A stretch of 64,000 bases of DNA from Caballeronia sp. GAFFF1. Lineage in GTDB: Bacteria; Pseudomonadota; Gammaproteobacteria; Burkholderiales; Burkholderiaceae. Below the pieces are notes generated by a model, which made no database searches, was not told the DNA's origin, and worked only from the letters and a program-made list of their open reading frames with translations. Shown piece after piece: positions 50,713 to 60,519 of the stretch (positions within the stretch are counted from its first letter, which is position 1; the number at the start of each line of letters is the position of its first letter). Both the position numbers and the translations under genes were made by a program. The stretch covers positions 1-64,000 of the forward strand of contig NZ_JALQEM010000018.1 in the NCBI RefSeq assembly GCF_023630705.1, in the 5' to 3' direction.

Positions 50713-51501
50713 TTATGAAGCCGCGAGTGCCAGCCGGGGCAGCGCGGCGTGCGCGTTAGCCGTTGTGCCTAGTGAAAGCGCGTCTTCGCCGATGCCTCGC
50801 AGTTGCGCCAGCACCTTCGCAATGCCCGCGACCTGATCCGGCGTGTTGCGGCCCTTGTAGCGCCAGGCGGGCGCAATGTCGGGCGCGTCGGTTTCGAGCA
50901 CGATGGCATCGAGCGGAAGGTCCGCCGCAAGCCGTCTGATCTGCCGTGCCCGCTCGAACGTCAGATTGCCGCCGAAACCGAGCCGCATGCCCTGGGCGAT
51001 GAATGCCTCGGCCTGCTGGAAGCTGCCGTTGAACGCATGGGCGATGCCGCAATGAATGTCGTGCACGCGCAGGCCTTTCAGCACCTTGTCCTGCGACTTG
51101 CGCACGTGGCAAATCACCGGCAGTTGAAACTCGCGGGCGAGCTTCAGTTGCTCGTAGTAGAAGAACTGCTGGCGGGCATCGTCGAGCATCGGCACGAAAT
51201 AATCGAGCCCGATCTCGCCGATGCCGACGAAGCGCGGATCGTCCATGCTCGCTGCGATCTGCTCGCGCAGCACGCGCAGGTCGTCCTCGGTGGCGCGTGG
51301 CGTGAAAAGCGGATGGATGCCGAGCGCATACGCGCCGCCTTCGATGCGATGCGCCAACGCGCGCACCGTATCGAAGTTCGACCGCTCGACGCCCGGAATC
51401 ACGATGCGCGTCACCGCCGCATCGAGGGCCGCACGCGCCACGGCGTCGCGGTCCGCGTCGAACTCGGAGGCATCGAGGTGACAGTGCGTGTCGATCCACA
51501 T
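50713..51501 (-). CDS. tatD: TatD family deoxyribonuclease
   Basis: A 262-residue metal-dependent hydrolase starting at ATG 51501 (MWIDTHCHLDASEFDADRDA). Metal ligands are in DTHCHLD, IGEIGLDYF, ICHVRKSQDKV, IAHAFNGSFQQAEAFI and IVLETDAPDIAPAWR. The family comprises 3'-5' exonucleases and related phosphoesterases. It follows lolD (22-base gap), an arrangement seen in beta-proteobacteria. Confidence 0.92.
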   Translation of the reverse strand: MWIDTHCHLDASEFDADRDAVARAALDAAVTRIVIPGVERSNFDTVRALAHRIEGGAYALGIHPLFTPRATEDDLRVLREQIAASMDDPRFVGIGEIGLDYFVPMLDDARQQFFYYEQLKLAREFQLPVICHVRKSQDKVLKGLRVHDIHCGIAHAFNGSFQQAEAFIAQGMRLGFGGNLTFERARQIRRLAADLPLDAIVLETDAPDIAPAWRYKGRNTPDQVAGIAKVLAQLRGIGEDALSLGTTANAHAALPRLALAAS

Positions 51502-51523
51502 GGCGTCCTCCGAAACGCGGCGC

Positions 51524-52237
51524 TTAAACCGGCACCGGCGGCTCTTCGTGCAGCACGCCGTCGCGCAGACGCATGATGCGGTCGCAGCGCGCGGCAAGAT
51601 CGGGATCGTGCGTGACGATCACGAAGCTCGTCTCCAGCGTCTGTGAAAGCTCCAGCATCAAATTGAAGACCGTGTCGGCAGTGCCGCCGTCGAGATTGCC
51701 GGTCGGCTCGTCGGCGAGCACGCACGCCGGACGCGTGACGAGCGCCCGCGCGATCGCGACGCGTTGCCGCTCGCCGCCCGACAATGCGCCCGGCCGATGC
51801 TTCGCGCGATGCCCGATGCCGACGCGCTCCAGCATGCCCATCGCTTCCTTGCGCGCGGCGTCCTCGCTCATGCGGCGAATGCGCAGCGGCATCGCGACGT
51901 TATCGAGCGCGGTGAACTCGGGCAGCAGATGATGAAACTGGTACACGAAGCCGAGCGCGCGGTTGCGCAGTTCGTTGCGCTCTTTTTCCTTCAGTTCGGT
52001 GAACGGCTTGCCGAGCAGCGACACCTTGCCCGCGCTCGGCTCGTCGAGGCCTCCGAGCACATGCAAGAGCGTGCTCTTGCCGGAACCCGACGCGCCGACG
52101 ATCGCGAGCTTCTCGCCGCGATAGACGTCGAGTTGCGCGTTGTCGAGCACCTGCACGTTCGAGCCGCCCTGCACGAAGGTCTTCGAAATCGCCGACGCCT
52201 GCAGCACGAGGTTGTTTGCCGGAATCAGGTCACTCAT
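51524..52237 (-). CDS. lolD: Lipoprotein-releasing ABC transporter ATPase LolD
   Basis: A 237-residue ATPase that powers extraction of outer-membrane lipoproteins from the inner membrane to LolA. Walker A is [15 protein letters not shown], the signature [18 protein letters not shown], and Walker [14 protein letters not shown]. The start ATG 52237 overlaps the end of lolC by 8 bases, so the two are translationally coupled. Confidence 0.95.
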   Translation of the reverse strand: MSDLIPANNLVLQASAISKTFVQGGSNVQVLDNAQLDVYRGEKLAIVGASGSGKSTLLHVLGGLDEPSAGKVSLLGKPFTELKEKERNELRNRALGFVYQFHHLLPEFTALDNVAMPLRIRRMSEDAARKEAMGMLERVGIGHRAKHRPGALSGGERQRVAIARALVTRPACVLADEPTGNLDGGTADTVFNLMLELSQTLETSFVIVTHDPDLAARCDRIMRLRDGVLHEEPPVPV

Positions 52238-53483
52238 AGCGCAGCGCCTCCGCCGGACGAACCTTCGCGCCGCGCCAGCTCGGATAGAGCGTCGCGAGCG
52301 ACGACAACAAAAATGCGATGACGCCGATCTTCATGACATCGCCCGGCACGAGCTCGGACGGCAACTCGCTGATGAAGTACACCGACGGCGGCAGGAACTG
52401 CACGCCGAGCAGATGCTCGATCATCGGCACGAGCCACGGAATGCTCCACGCGATCAGGCAGCCGAGCGACACGCCGAGCGCCGTGCCGATAAAGCCGATG
52501 GTCACGCCCTGCACCACGAATATCTTCATGATCGAGCCGGGCTGCGCGCCGAGCGTGCGCAAAATGGCGATATCGGCCTGCTTGTCGGTGACGGTCATGA
52601 CGAGCGACGACACCAGATTGAACGCCGCCACCGCGATGATCAGCGTGAGAATGATGAACATCATGCGCTTTTCGATCTGCACGGCGGAGAACCAGGTCTT
52701 GTTCTGCTGCGTCCAGTCGCGGATATAGAGTTCGCCAGAAAGCGTGTGCGACAGTTGCCGCGCGACTTCGGGCGCGCGTTGCATGTCTTTCAGGCGCAGG
52801 CGCACGCCGGTCGGCGCGGGCAGGCGAAAGAGCGCCTGCGCGTCGCGGATAGAAATGAGCGCGAGCGTCGAATCGTATTCGTAGTGGCCGGATTCGAAGA
52901 TGCCGACCACCGTGAACTGCTTCAGGCGCGGCATCATGCCCGCGGGCGTGATGGTGCCTTCGGGCGCGACGAGCGTGATCTTGTCGCCGGTCATGACGCC
53001 GAGGTTGGTCGCGAGATCGGCGCCGAGCACGATGCCGAATTCGCCGGGCACGAGGTCCGCGAGCTTGCCCGCGCGCATCTCCTTGCCGATATCCGACACT
53101 TCCGGCTCCAGCGTGGGCTCGACGCCGCGCAACGCGACGCCGCTCACCGCGCCTTGCCGCGTGAGCAGCGCTTGCGCTTCGACATAGGGCGCCGCGCCCA
53201 CCACTTCGGGATTGCGCCTGGCTTCCTGCGCGGTCAGTTGCCAGTTGGGCATGGAGCCGGTCGGCGAGAATATCTCGACGTGCGCGAGCACCGAGAGCAT
53301 GCGGTCGCGCACTTCCTTCTGAAAGCCGTTCATGACCGAGAGCACGACGATCAGCGCGGCGACGCCGAGCGCGATGCCCGCCATCGACACGAGCGCGATG
53401 AATGAGATGAAGCCGTTGCCTGTAGTGCGTTTGCTGGCGCGCGTGTAGCGCCAGCCGATCTGCCATTCGTACGGAAGTTTCAA
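52230..53483 (-). CDS. lolC: Lipoprotein-releasing ABC transporter permease LolC/LolE family
   Basis: A 417-residue permease starting at TTG 53483 behind AAGGA ([20 protein letters not shown]). It has one membrane helix near residue 30 ([20 protein letters not shown]), a large periplasmic domain, and three C-terminal helices ([60 protein letters not shown]). Only one permease gene accompanies lolD. The transporter may therefore be a LolF-like homodimer instead of LolC plus LolE, unless a second gene exists elsewhere. Confidence 0.92.
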   Translation of the reverse strand: MKLPYEWQIGWRYTRASKRTTGNGFISFIALVSMAGIALGVAALIVVLSVMNGFQKEVRDRMLSVLAHVEIFSPTGSMPNWQLTAQEARRNPEVVGAAPYVEAQALLTRQGAVSGVALRGVEPTLEPEVSDIGKEMRAGKLADLVPGEFGIVLGADLATNLGVMTGDKITLVAPEGTITPAGMMPRLKQFTVVGIFESGHYEYDSTLALISIRDAQALFRLPAPTGVRLRLKDMQRAPEVARQLSHTLSGELYIRDWTQQNKTWFSAVQIEKRMMFIILTLIIAVAAFNLVSSLVMTVTDKQADIAILRTLGAQPGSIMKIFVVQGVTIGFIGTALGVSLGCLIAWSIPWLVPMIEHLLGVQFLPPSVYFISELPSELVPGDVMKIGVIAFLLSSLATLYPSWRGAKVRPAEALRYE

Positions 53484-53717
53484 GCGAATCCTTGTGTCTG
53501 GTGTTGCTGCGTTGCTGTACGACGGCGCGTGACGGATGCCGCGGTAAATCGCCCCGTAAACGCGGCGCATGACACGTCCATTCGCCGCGCGCCGCGAAAT
53601 TTGCGAAAGTTTGCCACACCTCAGGTCGGCGCCGTAACAAGCGTGGTTCGTGCAGCGCTTTGCGCATCGCGCCCGCGCCGATGACGCCTGCCGCTTTGGC
53701 CTACAATGCCGACCATC

Positions 53718-54821
53718 ATGCCCGTTCCCGACCTTCACCTTCTGCTGCCGTTCGCCCTGCCCTCGGCGGCGGACGCCGCAACCGCGCTGCACGGACTGGA
53801 AAGCGCGGCGCTCGACAGGCTGCTCGCCCGCGCGACGCTGGAAGAACGCGTCATCGGCGAAGACTTTCAGCGCACGCTGCCGCACGAGCGCTGGATCGCG
53901 CAACGCTTCGGCATCGTGTCGCCGAACGCGGGCCAACGTTATGCCGACGACGCGCCGCTCGCGCCCTTCATGCTTTTAGCCGATGGCGGCGATCCGGGCG
54001 CGGCGGACGGTGCCAACGCGGCGCTTTGGGCGTGCATCGAGCCGGTTCATGTGCGCATCGCGCACGATCATCTCGTGTTGATCGATCCTGCCACGCTCGG
54101 CGTGCGCACCGAAGAAGCGCGCGCGCTGCTGCACACCGCGCGGCCGGTTATCGAAGACCTGGGGCTAGCGTTGCAGGCGCCCACGCCGCTGCGCTGGTAC
54201 GTATCGGGCGATGCGCTCGGCGCGCTCGCGGGCGCGTCGCCGTTGCGCGCGGCGGGACGCAACATCGAAATCTGGCTGCCGCACGAAGCCCGCACCGGCG
54301 AACGCTCACGCCCGTGGATGAAGCTGCAGAACGAAGTGCAGATGGCATGGTTCGAACATCCGTTGAACGTCGAGCGCGAATCGCGCGGCCTGCCGCCCAT
54401 CAATTCGATTTGGCTGCATGGGCAAGGCGCGCTGCGCCCGGTCACGCGCCCGTTCGCCGCCGTGATGTCCGATGCCGCCGCCACGCGCGGCCTCGCGCTC
54501 GCTTCGGGCGTGAAGCCGTGGACGCCGCCGGAGTCGTTTGCAGCGCTCCCGAAAGACGGCGGCGAAGGCGCGACCCTCGTCGAACTGGACCCCTTCTCCG
54601 CGCCGTTCATCGAGCAGGACTGGGCGCGCTGGAACGCCGCGCTGAAGACGCTCGAAGACGCGTGGTTCGCGCCGGCGCTCGATGCGCTATCGAGCGGTTC
54701 GCTCAAGCGCCTGCGTCTCACGCTATGCGGCGATACCGGCTCGGTCACGCTGTCGGTCACGCGCGGCGACTTGCGCAAGTTCTGGCGCCGCCGGCCGATC
54801 GCGGCGCTTCTCATCGAATAA
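53718..54821 (+). CDS. RpfE-type conserved protein upstream of recJ
   Basis: A 367-residue protein starting at ATG 53718 (MPVPDLHLLLPFALPSAADA) or ATG 53706. It matches the family called RpfE or regulatory protein in Xanthomonas and often annotated as cofactor-independent phosphoglycerate mutase-like. Conserved parts include WYVSGDALGALAGASPLRAA, WMKLQNEVQMAWFEHPLNVE and INSIWLHGQGALRPVT. No catalytic motif can be assigned with confidence. It ends 13 bases before recJ, so it belongs to a recJ unit; biochemical function is unknown. Confidence 0.78.
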   Translation: MPVPDLHLLLPFALPSAADAATALHGLESAALDRLLARATLEERVIGEDFQRTLPHERWIAQRFGIVSPNAGQRYADDAPLAPFMLLADGGDPGAADGANAALWACIEPVHVRIAHDHLVLIDPATLGVRTEEARALLHTARPVIEDLGLALQAPTPLRWYVSGDALGALAGASPLRAAGRNIEIWLPHEARTGERSRPWMKLQNEVQMAWFEHPLNVERESRGLPPINSIWLHGQGALRPVTRPFAAVMSDAAATRGLALASGVKPWTPPESFAALPKDGGEGATLVELDPFSAPFIEQDWARWNAALKTLEDAWFAPALDALSSGSLKRLRLTLCGDTGSVTLSVTRGDLRKFWRRRPIAALLIE

Positions 54822-54834
54822 AGGCTCTTCCCGC

Positions 54835-56535
54835 ATGACGCGAATCGTTACCCGCGCCTCGTCCCCCGCCGACGCCGAAGCCCTGATGCGCCACGGCCTG
54901 CATCCCGTGATCGCGCGGCTCTACGCGGCGCGCGGCGTCACCTCGCCGGACGAAATCGAAACCGAGTTGAAGCGCCTGCACGCGCCGGTCGGCCTGAAGG
55001 GTTGCGACGCCGCCGCCGCCGTGCTTGCCGATGCGCTCGCGGCCGGCAAGCGCATGCTCGTCGTCGCGGACTACGACTGCGACGGCGCGACGGCCTGCGC
55101 GGTTGCCGTGCGCGGCCTGCGCATGTTCGGCGCGACCATCGACTATCTCGTGCCGAACCGCTTCGAATACGGCTACGGGCTGACGCCGGAGATCGTCGAA
55201 CTGGCCGCGCGCTCGCCGCTCGGCGCGCCTGACTTGCTGATTACCGTCGATAACGGCATCGCGAGCGTCGAGGGCGTCGCGGCGGCCAACGCGCTCGGCA
55301 TCGACGTCGTCGTGACCGACCATCACCTGCCCGGCGACGAACTGCCGGCCGCCCGCGCGATCGTCAATCCGAATCAGCCGGGTTGCGGCTTTCCGAGCAA
55401 ATGCATCGCGGGCGTCGGCGTGATGTTCTACGTGCTGCTCGCGCTGCGTGCCGAACTGCGCCGGCGCGGCGCGTACGAAAGCACGCCGGAGCCGCGTCTG
55501 GACGGCTTGCTCGATCTCGTCGCGCTCGGCACCGTGGCCGATGTCGTGAAGCTCGACTGCAACAACCGGATTCTCGTCGCGCAGGGTCTGAAGCGCATCC
55601 GCGCGGGCCGTATGCAGCCGGGCATCGCCGCGTTGTTCCGCGCGGCGGGCCGCGACGCGCGCGCCGCGTCGGGCTTCGATCTCGGCTTCGCGCTCGGGCC
55701 GCGCCTGAACGCGGCGGGACGGCTCTCGGACATGTCGCTCGGCATCGAATGCTTGACGACCGACGACATCGGCCGCGCATGGGAACTCGCGCAGCAGCTC
55801 GACGCGATGAACCGCGAGCGGCGCGAAATCGAAGCTGGCATGCAGCAGCAGGCGCTCGCCGAACTGCAATCGTTCGATGCCGGCGAGCGCGCCACCCTCA
55901 CGCTCTATGACGCGAGCTGGCATCAGGGCGTGATCGGCATCGTCGCGGGGCGGCTGAAGGAGCGCTTTCATCGGCCGTCGTTCACCTTCGCGCACGCCGA
56001 CGACGCCGGCACGCTCTCGAAAGGCTCCGGCCGCTCCATTCCCGGCTTCCATCTGCGCGATGCCGTCGATCTCATCAGCAAGCGCGAGCCCGGTCTGATC
56101 CACAAGTTCGGCGGCCACGCGATGGCGGCGGGTCTCACGCTCGCCACCGCCGACATTCCGCGCTTCACCGACGCGTTCGAAGCGGTCGGCCGCGAGTGGC
56201 TGACCGCCGACGCGCTCTCGCGCACCATCGAGACGGACGGCGAGCTGGAGGACGCGTATTTCACGCCGCAATTCATCGAACTGCTCGACGCGGCGGTTTG
56301 GGGACAGGGCTTTCCCGCGCCGACGTTTTCGGGCGAATTCGACGTCGCGTCGCAATCGCTCGTGAAAGACAAACACCTGAAGCTGCAATTGATGCGCGGC
56401 CGTCAGCGTTTCAACGCGATCTGGTTCAATCACGCCGATCCGCTGCCGCCCCGCGCGACCGTCGCATATCGGCTCGTCAGCGATTCGTGGAACGGCGTGG
56501 CGCGCGTGCAGCTGATCGTCGAGCACGCGGCTTGA
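54835..56535 (+). CDS. recJ: Single-stranded-DNA-specific exonuclease RecJ
   Basis: A 566-residue 5'-3' exonuclease used in recombination and mismatch or base-excision repair. Start ATG 54835 (MTRIVTRASSPADAEALMRH). DHH-family metal motifs are VADYDCDGATACAVAV, ITVDNGIASVEGV and VVVTDHHLPGDELPAA; the DHHA1 part shows GSGRSIPGFHLRDAVD and HKFGGHAMAAGLTLAT. The C-terminal OB domain ends VARVQLIVEHAA. Confidence 0.96.
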   Translation: MTRIVTRASSPADAEALMRHGLHPVIARLYAARGVTSPDEIETELKRLHAPVGLKGCDAAAAVLADALAAGKRMLVVADYDCDGATACAVAVRGLRMFGATIDYLVPNRFEYGYGLTPEIVELAARSPLGAPDLLITVDNGIASVEGVAAANALGIDVVVTDHHLPGDELPAARAIVNPNQPGCGFPSKCIAGVGVMFYVLLALRAELRRRGAYESTPEPRLDGLLDLVALGTVADVVKLDCNNRILVAQGLKRIRAGRMQPGIAALFRAAGRDARAASGFDLGFALGPRLNAAGRLSDMSLGIECLTTDDIGRAWELAQQLDAMNRERREIEAGMQQQALAELQSFDAGERATLTLYDASWHQGVIGIVAGRLKERFHRPSFTFAHADDAGTLSKGSGRSIPGFHLRDAVDLISKREPGLIHKFGGHAMAAGLTLATADIPRFTDAFEAVGREWLTADALSRTIETDGELEDAYFTPQFIELLDAAVWGQGFPAPTFSGEFDVASQSLVKDKHLKLQLMRGRQRFNAIWFNHADPLPPRATVAYRLVSDSWNGVARVQLIVEHAA

Positions 56536-56790
56536 GGCAGCATTCGCCGCATTGTCGTTTTCGGCGCGCGTCTTTGTTAATCAGCCGACCGCGCCACATC
56601 AACTGCGCGCTTTGAGAGTTCGTCAGCGCGCAGAAAATCGAAGATGCGTTCGTCAACCCGAAAATCGGCGCTACGCCGGCCGATGCTGAGAAGTACATCG
56701 CGGCGCTCGAAGCGCCTGCGCACGGACTTTGAAGCGCGCAGCGTCCCGTGCCACGGCGTGCGCCAGCGCGGGAAAAGCGTGTCGATCGGC

Positions 56791-56796
56791 TATAAT
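56791..56796 (+). promoter_or_regulatory. Candidate -10 element of prfB
   Basis: TATAAT in the context CGGCTATAATTTGACC lies 30 bases upstream of the prfB ATG. No convincing -35 is visible 17 bases upstream. Confidence 0.45.
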
Positions 56797-56826
56797 TTGA
56801 CCTTTTTACGAAGCCGAAGATCGACA

Positions 56827-57931
56827 ATGGAAGCAGAACGTCTCAACGCGATCGAAAGCCTTCTGGCCGACCTGCGCCGCCGCGCGGGCGAGCTACGGGG
56901 GTATCTTTGACTACGACGCCAAGTCCGCGCGTCTAGCCGAAGTCAACAAGGAACTCGAAGACCCGAACGTCTGGAACGACTCGAAGAACGCGCAGGCGCT
57001 CGGTCGTGAAAAGAAGCTGCTCGACGGCGTGGTTTCGACGCTCTCCGCCCTCGACAACGATCTGCGCGACGCCGAAGAACTCTTCGAGATGGCGCGCGAA
57101 GAAGGCGACGAAGACACGCTCGTCGCCTGCGAATCCGACGCCGACGCACTGAAAGCGCGCGTCGAAGACATGGAGTTCCGCCGGATGTTCTCGAATCCGG
57201 CCGATCCGAACAACTGCTTCATCGACATTCAGGCGGGCGCGGGCGGCACCGAGGCGTGCGACTGGGCGTCCATGCTGCTGCGCCAGTATCTGCGCTACTG
57301 CGAGCGCAAGGGCTTCAAGACCGAAGTGCTCGAAGAATCCGAAGGCGACGTCGCCGGCATCAAGAGCGCGACGATCAAGGTCGAAGGCGAATACGCGTAC
57401 GGCTATCTGCGCACCGAAACCGGCATTCACCGGCTCGTGCGCAAGTCGCCGTTCGATTCGTCGGGCGGGCGGCACACGTCGTTCTCCTCGGTGTTCGTGT
57501 ATCCGGAAATCGACGACTCCATCGAGATCGAAATCAATCCGGCCGATATTCGCACGGACACGTATCGCGCATCGGGCGCGGGCGGCCAGCACATCAACAA
57601 GACGGATTCCGCCGTGCGTCTCACGCACGCGCCGACCGGCATTGTCGTGCAGTGCCAGAACGACCGCTCGCAGCACCGCAACCGCGCTGAAGCCATGCAG
57701 ATGCTCAAGGCGCGTCTGTACGAATTCGAAATGCGCAAGCGTCAGGCGGAGCAGGACAAGCTCGAATCCAGCAAGACGGACGTGGGCTGGGGCCACCAAA
57801 TCCGCTCCTACGTGCTCGACCAGAGCCGCGTGAAGGACCTGCGCACCAACGTCGAAATGAGCAACACGCGCGCCGTGCTCGACGGCGACCTCGACGACTT
57901 CATCAGCGCGAGCCTGAAACAGGGCGTTTAA
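56827..57931 (+). CDS. prfB: Peptide chain release factor 2 (RF2), expressed by programmed +1 frameshift
   Basis: The coding sequence is join(56827..56907,56909..57931), 367 residues. The first 27 codons ([20 protein letters not shown]) end at an in-frame TGA 56908-56910; skipping one T at 56908 joins the main frame ([20 protein letters not shown]). RF2 releases peptides at UGA and UAA: the recognition motif SPF is seen in [18 protein letters not shown] and the GGQ motif in [18 protein letters not shown]. lysS follows 93 bases later, the classical prfB-lysS pair. Confidence 0.97.
56895..56911 (+). promoter_or_regulatory. prfB programmed +1 frameshift site
   Basis: The segment ACGGGGGTATCTTTGAC has a Shine-Dalgarno-like G run three bases before the slippery CTT codon, followed by the TGA stop and C. 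Low RF2 lengthens the pause at UGA and favours slippage, so RF2 controls its own synthesis. The usual AGGGGG is here CGGGGG. Confidence 0.95.
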
Positions 57932-58024
57932 GTCTTCGAGCGGCGCGGCTTCCGGTCGCGCCGCCTTCGTTTCATCCGCCGCGCATTTGCCGCACATCCG
58001 CAGCATCACAAGCCAAGAATCATC

Positions 58025-59551
58025 ATGACCGAACCGACTCAGACGAGCGCCGCTCCCGAACTGGAAGACAACCAGATCATCGCCGAGCGCCGCGACAAGC
58101 TGCGCTCGCTGCGTGAGCAAGGCGTCGCCTATCCGAACGATTTCCGCCCGACGCATCAGGCGGCCGCGCTGCAAAGCGACTACGCCGAGACCGACAAGGA
58201 GACGCTGGAAGCGAATCCCCTGCCCGTCGCGCTCGCGGGCCGCATGATGCTCAAGCGCGTGATGGGCAAGGCGAGCTTCGCGACGGTTCAGGACGGCAGC
58301 GGTCAGATTCAGTTCTTCGTGACGCCCGCCGATGTTGGCGCGGAAGTCTACGAGGCGTTCAAGAAGTGGGATCTGGGCGACATCATCGCCGCCAAGGGCG
58401 TGCTGTTTCGCACCAACAAGGGCGAACTGTCGGTGCGCTGCACGGAACTGCGGCTCTTGTCGAAGGCGCTGCGTCCGCTGCCGGACAAGTTCCACGGCCT
58501 CGCCGATCAGGAAATGCGCTATCGCCAGCGTTACGTCGATCTGATCGTCACGCCGGAGTCGCGCAAGACGTTCGTGGCGCGCACGAAGGCCGTCACGTCG
58601 ATCCGCAACTTCATGGCGCAAGCGAACTTCATGGAAGTCGAGACGCCGATGCTGCATCCCATTCCGGGCGGCGCGGCGGCCAAGCCCTTCGTCACGCACC
58701 ACAACGCGCTCGACATGCAAATGTTCCTGCGCATCGCGCCGGAGCTTTACCTGAAGCGGCTGATCGTCGGCGGCTTCGAGCGCGTGTTCGAGATCAATCG
58801 TAATTTCCGGAACGAAGGCGTGTCGCCGCGCCACAACCCGGAATTCACGATGATGGAGTTCTACGCGGCCTACACGGATTACCGCTGGCTCATGGACTTC
58901 ACCGAACAACTGATCCGTCAGGCCGCCGTCGACGCGCTCGGCACCGCGACCATCACGTATCAGGGGCGCGAGCTGGATTTGTCGAAGCCGTTCCATCGCC
59001 TGACCATCAATCAGGCGATTCAGAAGTACGCGCCGCAGTACACCGACGCGCAGCTTGCCGACGCCGTGTTTCTCCGCGCGGAGCTGAAGAAGTTCGGCGT
59101 CGATACGACGCAGCCCGCTTTCCTGAACGCCGGCATCGGCGCGCTGCAACTCGCGCTCTTCGAAGAGACCGCGGAATCGCAGTTGTGGGAACCGACGTAT
59201 ATCGTCGACTATCCGGTGGAAGTGTCGCCGCTCGCGCGTGCGTCGGATTCGGTGCCGGGCATCACGGAACGCTTCGAGCTGTTCATCACGGGCCGCGAGA
59301 TCGCGAACGGCTTCTCCGAACTGAACGATCCGGAAGATCAGGCCGCGCGCTTTCAGAAGCAGGTCGACCAGAAAGACGCGGGCGACGAGGAAGCGATGTA
59401 CTTCGACGCCGACTATATTCGCGCGCTCGAATACGGCATGCCGCCGACGGGCGGCTGCGGAATCGGCATCGACCGTCTGGTGATGCTGCTGACCGATAGC
59501 CCGAGCATCCGCGACGTGATTCTGTTCCCGCATCTTCGTCGCGAAGACTGA
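58025..59551 (+). CDS. lysS: Lysyl-tRNA synthetase (class II)
   Basis: A 508-residue synthetase. The OB-fold anticodon-binding domain ([20 protein letters not shown]) is followed by the class II core: motif 1 region [20 protein letters not shown], motif 2 [20 protein letters not shown], and motif 3 [19 protein letters not shown]. The start is ATG 58025. It ends with a strong terminator at 59578. Confidence 0.97.
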   Translation: MTEPTQTSAAPELEDNQIIAERRDKLRSLREQGVAYPNDFRPTHQAAALQSDYAETDKETLEANPLPVALAGRMMLKRVMGKASFATVQDGSGQIQFFVTPADVGAEVYEAFKKWDLGDIIAAKGVLFRTNKGELSVRCTELRLLSKALRPLPDKFHGLADQEMRYRQRYVDLIVTPESRKTFVARTKAVTSIRNFMAQANFMEVETPMLHPIPGGAAAKPFVTHHNALDMQMFLRIAPELYLKRLIVGGFERVFEINRNFRNEGVSPRHNPEFTMMEFYAAYTDYRWLMDFTEQLIRQAAVDALGTATITYQGRELDLSKPFHRLTINQAIQKYAPQYTDAQLADAVFLRAELKKFGVDTTQPAFLNAGIGALQLALFEETAESQLWEPTYIVDYPVEVSPLARASDSVPGITERFELFITGREIANGFSELNDPEDQAARFQKQVDQKDAGDEEAMYFDADYIRALEYGMPPTGGCGIGIDRLVMLLTDSPSIRDVILFPHLRRED

Positions 59552-59577
59552 GCGGGCGAAGTGGTTCGTGTCCGGTG

Positions 59578-59608
59578 AAAAGCGCGTCCTTCGGGGCGCG
59601 CTTTTTTT
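59578..59608 (+). terminator. Rho-independent terminator after lysS
   Basis: AAAAGCGCG(TCC) pairs with (GG)GGCGCGCTTTT around TTC, followed by a seven-T run, 27 bases after the lysS stop. Confidence 0.92.
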
Positions 59609-59736
59609 CGCCCGTCACGGCTGGCATCCAACGTGCTTCTGCTGAGAAAAACGCGGTTACAACCTGAAAAAGCGCCGATGCGGCATCTGCGCCAGAATTG
59701 ATGCTATCGGCACTTCGCCTCGAACGGAGGTCAAAC

Positions 59737-60444
59737 ATGGACAACGGGACCAATAACATCACGCCCACGCCCGGCGCGGGCGAGCCGCGCCGCCTGCATC
59801 CGCTGGTCGCGACGGCTGCGGGCGCGGTCATCGTCGCGAGCCTCGCGGCTACGGCCGCCGTGACCGGGATTTTCCCCGGCGCGCATAGCAATTCCGCGCA
59901 GAACGCGCAGACGCAGGCCGCCGCGGTCGCGCAGCAACAACCGGTGGTCGCGCCCGCCGCGCCGCCGGCCGCGCAGCCGATGGCCGCGCAAACCGCGCCC
60001 GCGCCTGCGCCCGCGCCGCAGACCGCGACCCAGCCGGTGCAGCAAGCGCCTGTACAACAGCCCGCGCAACCGTCGTACGCACAGCAGCCGCCGCAACACC
60101 CCGCCTATTGCTCGACGTGCGGCACCGTCGAAGCCGTCTCCGCCGTGCGTCGCGAAGGGCACGGGACGGGCATCGGCGCGGTCGGTGGCGCAGTGGCGGG
60201 CGGCGTCGTCGGCAACCAGTTCGGACGCGGCGGCGGCCGCACCGCCATGACGCTGCTCGGCGCGCTCGGCGGCGGGCTCGCGGGCAATTCGGTCGAGAAG
60301 CACCTGCGCAGCGAAACCGATTATTCGGTGCGGGTGCGGATGGAAAACGGCAAGACGCGCTATTTCACCTACCATCAGCAGCCGCCGTTCGCGCAGGGAC
60401 AGCATGTGCGCGTGCATAACGGCACGCTGGTCGACGCAGGGTAA
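59737..60444 (+). CDS. Glycine-zipper 2TM domain membrane protein
   Basis: A 235-residue protein starting at ATG 59737 behind ACGGAGG. An N-terminal membrane anchor (VATAAGAVIVASLAATAAVT) is followed by a long Ala/Gln/Pro-rich linker (residues about 60-125), then CSTCGTVEAV. The glycine zipper is GIGAVGGAVAGGVVGNQFG plus TLLGALGGGLAGNSVEKHL. A beta-rich end (YSVRVRMENGKTRYFTYHQQ) resembles the SlyB/Rickettsia 17-kDa family tail. That family consists of envelope proteins; here there is no lipobox, so it is anchored by a helix. Function unknown. Confidence 0.85.
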   Translation: MDNGTNNITPTPGAGEPRRLHPLVATAAGAVIVASLAATAAVTGIFPGAHSNSAQNAQTQAAAVAQQQPVVAPAAPPAAQPMAAQTAPAPAPAPQTATQPVQQAPVQQPAQPSYAQQPPQHPAYCSTCGTVEAVSAVRREGHGTGIGAVGGAVAGGVVGNQFGRGGGRTAMTLLGALGGGLAGNSVEKHLRSETDYSVRVRMENGKTRYFTYHQQPPFAQGQHVRVHNGTLVDAG

Positions 60445-60462
60445 CAGGCCGACCGCCTCATG

Positions 60463-60501
60463 CAAAAAGGGCGACGGGTTTCGCGACCCGTCGCCCTTTT
60501 T
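60463..60501. terminator. Bidirectional terminator between glycine-zipper gene and pssA
   Basis: AAAAAGGGCGACGGGT and ACCCGTCGCCCTTTTT pair perfectly around TTCGCG. It ends the plus-strand gene (stop 60444) and the minus-strand pssA (stop 60520). Confidence 0.93.
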
Positions 60502-60519
60502 GTATCGGGCAAATCTACG

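Noticed and set aside
49069..50718. 549-codon plus-strand open frame opposite comEC
   Set aside because: Antisense shadow with the composition typical of high-GC reverse frames. The 114-bp repeats make it look repetitive but do not make it a gene.
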